Assembly (NCBI GenBank): GCA_043745195.1
Contig: JAYTTF010000089.1
Coordinates: forward strand, 9,220-73,219
Length of the DNA: 64,000 nucleotides
Source: JANXSF01 sp043745195
GTDB taxonomy: Bacteria; Acidobacteriota; Terriglobia; Bryobacterales; Bryobacteraceae
Direction: 5' to 3'
A program made the translations under genes and the position numbers. This document shows positions 34,686 through 42,141 of the stretch, one piece after another. Below the pieces are notes generated by a model. The model was not told the DNA's origin. It did not search any database and worked only from the letters and a program-made list of their open reading frames with translations. Numbering within the stretch: the stretch's first letter is position 1; the number at the start of each line of letters is the position of its first letter.

Positions 34686-35768
34686 CTACCGTTGAATTCG
34701 AGCCGAGCCGCCCTTAGCAAACGCCTCAACTTGTTCCAGTGTAGCCATGGTTGTATCGCCCGGGAACGTGGTCAACAACGCGCCATGTGCCCAGCCAAGC
34801 TTCACGGCATCGGCCGGTTCAGCACCACTCAACATACCGTAGAATAGCCCTGCAGCGAACCCATCGCCTCCACCAACTCTATCTACAACATCCAATTCGC
34901 AGGTGGGCGAAACGTGTGTCTTCCCATTCACCCACGCCACCGCACCCCAGCTATGCCGGTTGGTGGAATGCACTTCGCGTAAAGTTGTGGCCACCACTTT
35001 AATCTGTGGATGCTGCTTGGTAACATTGTCGATCATGCCGAAAAACGCGCTTGGATCCAACTTCGATTTTGCGGCCACTTCCGGTCCAGCAATCCCCAGC
35101 CCTTTTTGCAGATCCTCTTCGTTGCCCACCAGCACATCCACATTTTTCACAATACGATGGATCACCTTCAACGCCCGTTCATGCCCGCCGGCAATGTTCC
35201 AAAGCTTTTCCCGATAATTGAGATCGAGCGAAACAACCGCACCAGCAGCCTTTGCCGCTTCCATGCCTTCAATGATAAGTTCCGGCGTGGTTTTTGATAG
35301 AGCCGCGAAAATTCCACCTGTATGGAACCAGCGAACGCCGCCGGAAAAGATTGCTTTCCAATCAAAATCCCCTGGCTTCAACTGTGCCGCAGCTTCGTTG
35401 CAGCGATTATAAAAAACCACCGGAGCGCGCATGCCCTGGCCGCGATCACTATATACGGTGGCCATATTGGGCCCGTTGACGCCATCGTGTTTAAAGCGCT
35501 TATAGAAAGACTTCACGCCCATCGCCTTAACGCGTTCGGCAATTAATTCGCCTACGGGATATTCCGACATCGCCGAAACCACGGCCGTGTTCAATCCGAA
35601 ACAATCCGACAAATTTGCTGCCACGTTGAACTCGCCGCCGCTGACGTGAATCTTGCACTCGGTGGCCTTTCGAAAGGGAATAATTCCTGGATCAAGACGG
35701 TTCACCAGTGCCCCCAGCGCAACAAGGTCAAAGGCGCCCTTGGGGCGGATTTTCAAACCATACTTCAT
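34686..35768 (-). CDS. PfkB family sugar kinase, KdgK-like
   Basis: 360-residue ribokinase-fold kinase. The N-terminal VSGGEFNVAANLSDCFGLNTAVVSAM glycine segment and the C-terminal anion-hole motif DVVDRVGGGDGFAAGLFYG, with the catalytic Asp, are intact. The overall pattern is closest to 2-dehydro-3-deoxygluconokinase, which makes KDPG from KDG in uronate and pectin catabolism. The gene is preceded by GAGGAGAGTTGA before ATG. No uronate-degrading gene is adjacent, though the heparinase-type lyase and uronate-forming dehydrogenase elsewhere in the window make KDG metabolism plausible. Confidence 0.8.
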   Translation of the reverse strand: MKYGLKIRPKGAFDLVALGALVNRLDPGIIPFRKATECKIHVSGGEFNVAANLSDCFGLNTAVVSAMSEYPVGELIAERVKAMGVKSFYKRFKHDGVNGPNMATVYSDRGQGMRAPVVFYNRCNEAAAQLKPGDFDWKAIFSGGVRWFHTGGIFAALSKTTPELIIEGMEAAKAAGAVVSLDLNYREKLWNIAGGHERALKVIHRIVKNVDVLVGNEEDLQKGLGIAGPEVAAKSKLDPSAFFGMIDNVTKQHPQIKVVATTLREVHSTNRHSWGAVAWVNGKTHVSPTCELDVVDRVGGGDGFAAGLFYGMLSGAEPADAVKLGWAHGALLTTFPGDTTMATLEQVEAFAKGGSARIQR

Positions 35769-35859
35769 TCAACTCTCCTCTGTGTAAAGACGAATTTTCC
35801 GGAACGGAATGCGTTTGCCGAATGCCCAATATAACAAACCCAACGCCTTCGATTCTGGT

Positions 35860-35865
35860 TATGAT
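35860..35865 (+). promoter_or_regulatory. -10 element of a probable leaderless mRNA
   Basis: TATGAT ends eight bases before the ATG at 35874 and no Shine-Dalgarno sequence is present. This is the same layout as at 30778 and 48466. Confidence 0.4.
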
Positions 35866-35873
35866 GGTTACCC

Positions 35874-36506
35874 ATGTGGAAACTTATTTTGCTGTCCTCG
35901 TTGCTGTTGTCACTGAATGCTCAGACTTGGGTGTTTGACCGTCTCGACAAAATTGGCGGTCACCCCACTAAGGTGGAAGGGCATCCTCGCGTAATTGAAG
36001 AAGGCGGCAAGAAAGCTGTGGAGTTCAATGGCGTGGATGATGCTATTTTTGTTGAAAACCATCCGTTGACTGGTGCCAAAATATTCACCTGGGAAGTGAT
36101 CTTCAAACCCTCAAGCACTGGGAAAGCCGAACAGCGTTTCTTCCACATGCAGCAGAATGCCCCAAGTACCAACCGCCTGCTTTTTGAAACGCGTCTGCTA
36201 AATGGCAAGTGGTGTTTGGATAGCTTTGCCCAAACAGACACGGGTTCAAAGCCCCTAATTGATCGGGAAAAGCTGCATTCACTGGACGCCTGGCATCATG
36301 TGGCTATGGTTTATGACGGCAAAGAATTCCGGCACTACGTCGATGGCGTGTTGCAAGGCAGCGCAATTGTTGCTCTGGCTCCCCAGGGGGAAGGCCGCAC
36401 TTCGATTGGAGTGCGCATGAATCGGGTTGATTATTTTAAGGGAGCCGTTCGCCTGGCTCGAATGACGAATCGTGCCCTAACTGTTGCTGAGTTTTTGAAG
36501 CCCTAG
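35874..36506 (+). CDS. Secreted LamG-like concanavalin A fold protein
   Basis: 210 residues with a signal peptide (MWKLILLSSLLLSLNAQ), followed by a single LamG/laminin-G-like sandwich: VEFNGVDDAIFV, FTWEVIFKPSS, LHSLDAWHHVAMVYDGKEFRHYVDGVLQGS and TSIGVRMNR. Such domains bind glycans or serve as adhesion modules. There is no enzyme domain. The TAG stop forms the first bases of the inverted-repeat element that follows. Confidence 0.85.
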   Translation: MWKLILLSSLLLSLNAQTWVFDRLDKIGGHPTKVEGHPRVIEEGGKKAVEFNGVDDAIFVENHPLTGAKIFTWEVIFKPSSTGKAEQRFFHMQQNAPSTNRLLFETRLLNGKWCLDSFAQTDTGSKPLIDREKLHSLDAWHHVAMVYDGKEFRHYVDGVLQGSAIVALAPQGEGRTSIGVRMNRVDYFKGAVRLARMTNRALTVAEFLKP

Positions 36507-36657
36507 CAGCCCGTGGCGTTAGTCCCCAGATCGGCAAACCGGGGACGGCCTTCGAATTTCCGCGTACCGGAAACTCCTGTATTCAAACAATGTTCCTGGC
36601 GCGGAATTTCGTTGGCTGTCGGCTTGCCAGCGGACACAATAAAACCACGGGCTGCTA
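36504..36657. mobile_element. MITE-like element, 154 bp with 13-bp terminal inverted repeats
   Basis: TAGCAGCCCGTGG at 36504-36516 is the exact reverse complement of CCACGGGCTGCTA at 36645-36657. Inside, GTCCCC and GGGGAC (about 36522-36546) form a smaller hairpin. No coding capacity. The left end supplies the stop codon of the LamG gene, so insertion may have trimmed that gene. No clear target-site duplication was seen. Confidence 0.6.
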
Positions 36658-36728
36658 GAGGCCGGGAGTTGTGCGCTTTCAACTATTAGGACTAGTCGTC
36701 ATGTTGAGTAGGTTCGGTTATCTTTGCG

Positions 36729-36754
36729 GGGCGGGCGATTCCGCCTGCCCGCCC
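36729..36754. other. GC-rich hairpin
   Basis: GGGCGGGC at 36729-36736 pairs with GCCCGCCC at 36747-36754 (10-base loop). It lies in the non-coding stretch before the CRISPR-Cas locus, and no T tract follows. Confidence 0.5.
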
Positions 36755-36898
36755 ACTCGCTTGCTTGCGAACGTTCTTATAAACCGGAATCAAGGAAAAC
36801 TTATGGAGCGTGCGTTTATCCCTACCGCACTGAAATTGCCGAAATGATTCTGGCGAGCTATGCCGCAGTTGCACGACTCCATAATCTGGATACCGCAA

Positions 36899-36997
36899 GC
36901 CAGTGGGGACACGGAGGGCTGGCACGAGCTACGGGACTTCCCATGAAACCATTGCTTTGCCCTATGCGAGCTGCCAGTCTTCAGTGTCCCCACTGGC
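36899..36997. mobile_element. 99-bp inverted-repeat element
   Basis: GCCAGTGGGGACAC at 36899-36912 is exactly repeated as its reverse complement at 36984-36997. The interior is non-coding. Its size and perfect 14-bp ends fit a miniature or REP-like element. Between here and 37101 nothing else is visible. Confidence 0.55.
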
Positions 36998-37101
36998 GGC
37001 AATTTTTAAAAACTTCAGGCTCACCCCTTGGGTGATGCAATATTTCTTAATTCCCGCACGGAAAGTCAATCATTTTGCGGTTTTTTGTTAGTTAGTTCTT
37101 C

Positions 37102-37121
37102 TCAACTGCCGTTTCTAGGAT
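37102..37121 (+). repeat. Flanking motif, left copy
   Basis: TCAACTGCCGTTTCTAGGAT, identical to 48140-48159 on the other side of the CRISPR-Cas locus. Diverged relatives lie at 47764-47785 (minus strand) and near 48230. The two identical copies bracket about 11 kb. Confidence 0.7.
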
Positions 37122-37130
37122 TATCTGTTC

Positions 37131-37259
37131 ATGGCCAGTCCGCAATCGGACAATGTGACAATCATCAACTTTGCCACGGACAAGGTGATTGCGCTTGTTG
37201 GCGTTGGAAAAACCCCTTGGATTTTTGATGCCGACTCCGGATGCGATATCTCGGTCTAA
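37131..37259 (+). pseudogene. Remnant of a YVTN-type beta-propeller repeat protein
   Basis: A 42-residue frame starting MASPQSDNVTIINFATDKV and continuing VIALVGVGKTPWIF. This matches one blade of YVTN-family repeats (usual pattern VTVIDTATNKVVATIPVGKGPWGV), so it is probably a fragment of a long secreted protein gene cut by rearrangement next to cas1. It has no ribosome site. Confidence 0.5.
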
Positions 37260-37266
37260 CTAAAAC

Positions 37267-39117
37267 TCAGCGTGTGGTGAACACCGGATATTCGGCAACT
37301 TCGCCTTCGATGACTCGGGCTAACAGGCGGACTTGAACTTCCAATAGCCTGCGGTAGCTGAGTTTATAGTCGAACAATGGGTGCGTCACTAACTGATCAA
37401 ACCGCATATCCATTGCCCTAAAAAAACCTTTGCGGCCAGCAGGTTTCAAGGCGCAGGCACCGCCGGAATAGACGAAATCATCCAGCGTAACCATGCCTGT
37501 ATTTACGGCGGTAAGCACTGCCGAATCTGCAATCAAAGGGCGAAATGGCTCCATCAGGTCCAGGGCCAGTGCCGGCCGCCCGAAGCGCGGTTGATGATAG
37601 AACCCAAGCAGTGGATCAAATCCCACGGCGAAACAAGCGATGGTCATTTCCTTTGCAAGGATGCTATACGCCAGCGACAGCAATGCATTTACCGGATCAC
37701 GAGGCGGACGGCGATTGCGGCCGTCGAAATCAAAACCAAAACGCGTAGCCCTCGAATGGGCGTCACCGTCTTCCTCTGCATTCTTCAACATGCCGGAAAG
37801 ATTCTGGAAATAGTGACGCGCAGCAACTCCTTCAATCCCAAGCAGCGATTCAATCGCCGTGGCCTCGGTTGCCTGCTCCCCAAGATTCTTCATCTGATCC
37901 AAAGCGAGTTTCGGAGGCTCCAGATGGTTCCGCATCAGCATCGTCCGCTGATTCCGGATCTTTCCTGCCACCAACTTCCGTGCCAGATTCAGGCAAAACT
38001 CCGGCCGGTCGGCCAGCCGGAATTGCTTCTGGCGAAGAAAGATATTTTTCGTATTCAGTCCGGATGCGATTCCGTAAAATCCTCCACCTTGTGAAAAATA
38101 GCAGACCGGAATTTCCGCCTCAAACAGAGCCTGCATGGTCTGCGTGGTCACCTGGATATTCCCCATCAAATTCAGTTGCGAAATATCGCGCAGCCGCACT
38201 TCCTGTACTACGGTGTCCTTGTACACTCCTGCAACTTTCCGTCCTTCCTTAACCTGTAAAACCTCGCCGGATTTTCCAACTTTTAGACCTTGCGTATTCA
38301 CATACAGTGGAATGCGAGGCGTTCTTGGGGCGATCAATCGCCGCACACCTTCCCCAGCCGCAGGTTTGCGCGGTGCCCGTTCCTGAATATAGCCGGTCCC
38401 CGCCAAGTCAAACAGCTCAAGTTGTTGCGACGCGCCAGGAAGCAAGGCGTTAGTTTCATCGGGCAGGCAAATCCCCACCAGCGAACAGCGCGGACACTTC
38501 GGCGAATCTTCCAGAGGTGGTGGAATCGTTCCATTGGCGGCAAGGTCCCATGCTCCTAGAACCGCATCCCGAACCTCTTGCAGTTCGGCAGGTCCCACAG
38601 AAATGCGCACACGCTGCTTAGTGGCGGCATAGTAAATTACCGCTTCGTCGCATTCGTAACCGTTTTCCCGCAACAGCATCGCCTGAAGAACCACCTGAAC
38701 GCGATCCGCAGGCCAAGCTGCGGGTATACCCTGAAATTCAGTTGGGCCGCCACGTTTATAGTCAACTGGCGTCAGTTTCCCGCCATCAGCCTCGGCCAAA
38801 TCCAATTTTGCGATCACCCGTAAGGTTGTACTGGAAAGAGTCAGGGAACGAGTGTGGAACTGTTCGTCTGCTGAAAGTTCAGCGGCCACCGGCAGCGCAT
38901 CCGCCGGACGGTCTACCCTTTTGTGAACGGTTGCCCCTTCAATGGTGTCGGCGGAATGCGCAAACAATGCGTCTACCCATTCATAGTAGAAAAGGCGTGG
39001 GCAATAGACGAATTCATTGACCATGCGCGCCGGGAGCAAGTCTGGCAACTGGATTCGCTGAACGTTCGCGCCGGACTCCGGTGAAGCTGGGTTTCTGAAA
39101 AGAGGAAGAGTGGACAC
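37267..39117 (-). CDS. cas4-cas1: Cas4-Cas1 fusion, type I-G adaptation protein
   Basis: 616 residues. The N-terminal Cas4 part (about 1-235) has YCPRLFYYEWV, a His in GATVHKRVDRP, the nuclease segment PVDYKRGG, the QVVLQAMLLRENGY motif and the distal cysteines CPRCSLVGIC, consistent with an Fe-S RecB-like nuclease that trims prespacers and selects PAM ends. The Cas1 part begins near LYVNTQGLKVGKSG and keeps the metal residues in LLGIEGVAARHYF (Glu), GFYHQPRFGRPALALDLMEPF (His and Asp). This fusion is characteristic of type I-G/I-U. GTG start with TGGAGG upstream. It follows cas2 by 32 bp. Confidence 0.93.
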   Translation of the reverse strand: MSTLPLFRNPASPESGANVQRIQLPDLLPARMVNEFVYCPRLFYYEWVDALFAHSADTIEGATVHKRVDRPADALPVAAELSADEQFHTRSLTLSSTTLRVIAKLDLAEADGGKLTPVDYKRGGPTEFQGIPAAWPADRVQVVLQAMLLRENGYECDEAVIYYAATKQRVRISVGPAELQEVRDAVLGAWDLAANGTIPPPLEDSPKCPRCSLVGICLPDETNALLPGASQQLELFDLAGTGYIQERAPRKPAAGEGVRRLIAPRTPRIPLYVNTQGLKVGKSGEVLQVKEGRKVAGVYKDTVVQEVRLRDISQLNLMGNIQVTTQTMQALFEAEIPVCYFSQGGGFYGIASGLNTKNIFLRQKQFRLADRPEFCLNLARKLVAGKIRNQRTMLMRNHLEPPKLALDQMKNLGEQATEATAIESLLGIEGVAARHYFQNLSGMLKNAEEDGDAHSRATRFGFDFDGRNRRPPRDPVNALLSLAYSILAKEMTIACFAVGFDPLLGFYHQPRFGRPALALDLMEPFRPLIADSAVLTAVNTGMVTLDDFVYSGGACALKPAGRKGFFRAMDMRFDQLVTHPLFDYKLSYRRLLEVQVRLLARVIEGEVAEYPVFTTR

Positions 39118-39149
39118 GGGGCCTCCAAGTGTTATTTATTCTGCCGCGC

Positions 39150-39455
39150 TCAAATCACCAGACACGGTTCGTCGATGGGGGAATAGGCCTTCCCCATTGC
39201 AGTGATCATTCGATCTCCCCGGGCGCTGGCAGGCCCAAGGTTGACGAACAGTATCTGGTCCAATTTGGTGTTGATAATTTCGCGGAGATCGCGTTTCAAT
39301 TCCGCTAGATCCTGTGTGGTGAGCGAGCATTCAAAGACGGATTCCTGCAGGTGATCACCGTAGCCGCGAAGAGTTTGAAACACTTTGCGAATGCGGCGCG
39401 GCCCCCCGTCAGAACTAACGGCAATGTCGTAGCAGACGATGTAGCTGGTGCGCAT
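39150..39455 (-). CDS. cas2: CRISPR adaptation endonuclease-fold protein Cas2
   Basis: 101-residue ferredoxin-fold protein that bridges Cas1 dimers during spacer integration. The first strand SYIVCYDIA carries the conserved Asp. GGPRRIRKVFQTLRGYGDHLQESVFECSL is the classic Cas2 helix-strand block. The ATG has AGGAGGAACG immediately upstream. The gene lies 50 bp beyond the last CRISPR repeat and upstream of cas4-cas1, whereas cas2 normally follows cas1. It may be transcribed partly from the array. Confidence 0.93.
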   Translation of the reverse strand: MRTSYIVCYDIAVSSDGGPRRIRKVFQTLRGYGDHLQESVFECSLTTQDLAELKRDLREIINTKLDQILFVNLGPASARGDRMITAMGKAYSPIDEPCLVI

Positions 39456-39505
39456 CGTTCCTCCTGAAAGTTGAAATTAGGGAAGGCGGAGATCTGCAAA
39501 TACCG

Positions 39506-41065
39506 GCTTCAATGTGGCTGAGGTCTTTCGATCTCAGAAATCCGCCGCGTGCCACGATACGTGGAGGGTGACAGGGCGCTTCAATGGGGCTGAGGTCTTT
39601 CGATCTCAGAAATGCAGTAGCAGCGAGGCACGCCGCTACCCGGAAGATTGCTTCAATGGGGCTGAGGTCTTTCGATCTCAGAAATGTTGGCGTCCACACA
39701 GAACCGCCGTCGAAGCATTTGCTTCAATGGGGCTGAGGTCTTTCGATCTCAGAAATCCGTTTTGCAATCCAAATTGATAGGTTTTCTGGTACGCTTCAAT
39801 GGGGCTGAGGTCTTTCGATCTCAGAAATATGCCGTACCGTGTGAAGCTGGATTGCATTCCACTGCGCTTCAATGGGGCTGAGGTCTTTCGATCTCAGAAA
39901 TCCGATGACTCGAAACGCCTTTGGTTTATTGGAGTTCGGCTTCAATGGGGCTGAGGTCTTTCGATCTCAGAAATGACTAAAAAGACATCTCCGTCCGTGG
40001 TGCCGATGGTGTCCTTCAATGGGGCTGAGGTCTTTCGATCTCAGAAATGATGCAATCGGATTGTTGTGAGGAGAAACAATGGGAAGCCTTCAATGGGGCT
40101 GAGGTCTTTCGATCTCAGAAATCAGATTCCAGGCATGACTCTTATCTGCCAACTTGCACTTCAATGGGGCTGAGGTCTTTCGATCTCAGAAATCATGAAA
40201 GTCCGGCTGCAAAGAATTCGGACACTCGACTTCAATGGGGCTGAGGTCTTTCGATCTCAGAAATTTGTGGCGATCACAACATCAAGGACCTCCGAGGACG
40301 TACTTCAATGGGGCTGAGGTCTTTCGATCTCAGAAATTAAATCCAGCGCCGCCCGTTGCGGCTTGTGGTTTTGACTTCAATGGGGCTGAGGTCTTTCGAT
40401 CTCAGAAATCAAATCCACCACCCGGAAAGATAATCCATACATATCACTTCAATGGGGCTGAGGTCTTTCGATCTCAGAAATGTGGGACGCAAGGGAGGCA
40501 TGATTGGAAGCGCAAGCACTTCAATGGGGCTGAGGTCTTTCGATCTCAGAAATCAGCAGATGGGGGTAGCACTCGTAACCGTAGAAGGCGACTTCAATGG
40601 GGCTGAGGTCTTTCGATCTCAGAAATCGCCTGGTGCGGGTGAGATACGGTTGCAGCTGGAACAACTTCAATGGGGCTGAGGTCTTTCGATCTCAGAAATT
40701 CAAACACTGCATCGGATTTTTCGGCGTTGTTTCCCGACTTCAATGGGGCTGAGGTCTTTCGATCTCAGAAATAACTTGCCGCAACTGATTTTGAAACGTC
40801 CGCCAAAACACTTCAATGGGGCTGAGGTCTTTCGATCTCAGAAATAAGCTGGTCGTCGGATTTCTTGCCGCCGTACGCCCGCTTACTTCAATGGGGCTGA
40901 GGTCTTTCGATCTCAGAAATCCACCGCAATGTCGCAAGTGAAAGTCTGCGCATATGACTTCAATGGGGCTGAGGTCTTTCGATCTCAGAAATTGCTTCAG
41001 GACGTTCTCACCTTGCACGGCAGCCAGTTACTTCAATGGGGCTGAGGTCTTTCGATCTCAGAAAT
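39506..41065 (-). CRISPR. CRISPR array, 22 repeats and 21 spacers (type I-G)
   Basis: Repeats of 36 bp (35 invariant plus one variable end base) start about every 71-75 bp, leaving spacers of 35-39 bp. On the minus strand each repeat begins ATTTCTGAG, folds as CTGAG-A-TC/GA-C-CTCAG around a GAAA tetraloop, and ends ATTGAAG plus the variable base, giving the usual 8-nt crRNA handle. Repeat positions include 39507, 39579, 39651 through 41031 (start of the 35-mer). The leftmost repeat carries a G-to-T change in its CAATGGGG segment, so the right end is leader-proximal and transcription is leftward. Spacer targets were not searched. Confidence 0.97.
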
Positions 41066-41262
41066 AGCTGCCTTTCTAAATATTCTATTTTCAATGATCT
41101 GCGTCATCTTTTGCGAGCGGCCTCAGTTTAGGTGAATTCAATTCTAGAAAATAGGCTCGTTAGCTTGTACTTTGCCACACAAGTTCATGAAAATCAAGCC
41201 TTATTCCATTGCGCGAGCGGCTCCCGGTGTTTTCCTCACCATCTCGTCACTCGCGTATGCTT
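41066..41262 (-). promoter_or_regulatory. CRISPR leader
   Basis: About 197 bp, AT-rich next to the first repeat, between the Cas8-like stop and the array. Orientation follows from the degenerate repeat at the far end. A 9-bp direct repeat GCGAGCGGC occurs at 41113-41121 and 41213-41221, exactly 100 bp apart, and could be a protein-binding or integration signal. No convincing promoter hexamers were found. Confidence 0.7.
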
Positions 41263-42141
41263 TTAACCCACCATTCGACCGGGTGTGAAGTTGCGATATT
41301 TCCCTTCAGTCAATCGTTCGCTTTGATAAATCGCCTGAATACCTCTTTCCATGATGCCGGTTCCGCCTTCAAACAACCAGCGAGTAAAAGGAATCAGGGA
41401 ACGAAGAACATCTACTGTAATGGGGTCCCGCCAGATTGGCCAAACCAACATTTTATTCCTACTCAGGTCAAAGCCAGCCGTCCGCAATCCTTTTGACGAT
41501 GGATAGCTGGGAAACAATGGGAGGGCCGAAAATGCCAACCGATTTGCCCACCAAACCGTTTGCAGTTTGTCTTTTGAAGGGTCCAGCCCCCTCAATGCGT
41601 GCGGACGGTAGTCGGCCGGATCCCACCGCAAGGAATACCCCTCGTCAAGATATTTCCAAGGTTCGAAAAGAGCACCGGTCAAATCTTCAGGAACCACATT
41701 CTCAATCAAATAACGAGCGAATCCCAAAAAGTGTTGATGCCCGGCTCCGGCCATTGTTCTGAAGCCCGTATCTTGCGCCTGCCCTTCGTCGGTTGCCGTT
41801 TCGGTTGCCAGCGCGGCGAGCAACGCCAAATCCTGGTTATTCTCCAATAATTCGCGGAACTCAGCCGGCGTGAACTTAAGGTCTAAAAACTGCTCAGCTA
41901 CCGATGGCACAGGGCGGGGCAGCCCGCACAGCCTCTTCACCAAAACCTTCACCAGATCATCCGCAGTTCCGCACGCCGACCAAATCACTGGCGACCAAGT
42001 GGATCGCTGCCTGGTCCAACTCAGCCGAACTTCACCGGAAGCCGCTTGGTCCAATTCATACAACACCCCCAACGCCGCAAGAAATCCCAGCAGATTGTGC
42101 CCCTCGATTCCTGATAAGGGAATTGGATTCAGCTTGTTCAT
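41263..42141 (-). CDS. Cas8-like or Cas3-associated subunit of the type I-G system
   Basis: 292 residues; start ATG overlaps the cas3 stop (ATGA). The opening LSGIEGHNLLGFLAALGVLYELD resembles the N-terminus of Csx17/Cas8g-type proteins, whose first residues also read L-x-G... LxxYLKALGVL. The protein is much shorter than the roughly 700-residue Csx17 subunit. It may be the compact large-subunit variant of the Geobacter type, or the family of proteins described as extensions of Cas3 in this subtype. No Cys-rich or catalytic motif is seen. It ends 197 bp before the array. If it is only a Cas3 extension, the large subunit is missing here. Confidence 0.65.
   Translation of the reverse strand: MNKLNPIPLSGIEGHNLLGFLAALGVLYELDQAASGEVRLSWTRQRSTWSPVIWSACGTADDLVKVLVKRLCGLPRPVPSVAEQFLDLKFTPAEFRELLENNQDLALLAALATETATDEGQAQDTGFRTMAGAGHQHFLGFARYLIENVVPEDLTGALFEPWKYLDEGYSLRWDPADYRPHALRGLDPSKDKLQTVWWANRLAFSALPLFPSYPSSKGLRTAGFDLSRNKMLVWPIWRDPITVDVLRSLIPFTRWLFEGGTGIMERGIQAIYQSERLTEGKYRNFTPGRMVG

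Noticed and set aside
36724..37035. 103-codon frame and its minus-strand partners
   Set aside because: Crosses the 99-bp inverted-repeat element and a GC-rich hairpin; no protein-like features.
39514..41018. Several open frames on both strands encoding repeated FNGAEVFRSQK or FLRSKDLSPIE text
   Set aside because: They are translations of CRISPR repeats and spacers, not genes.
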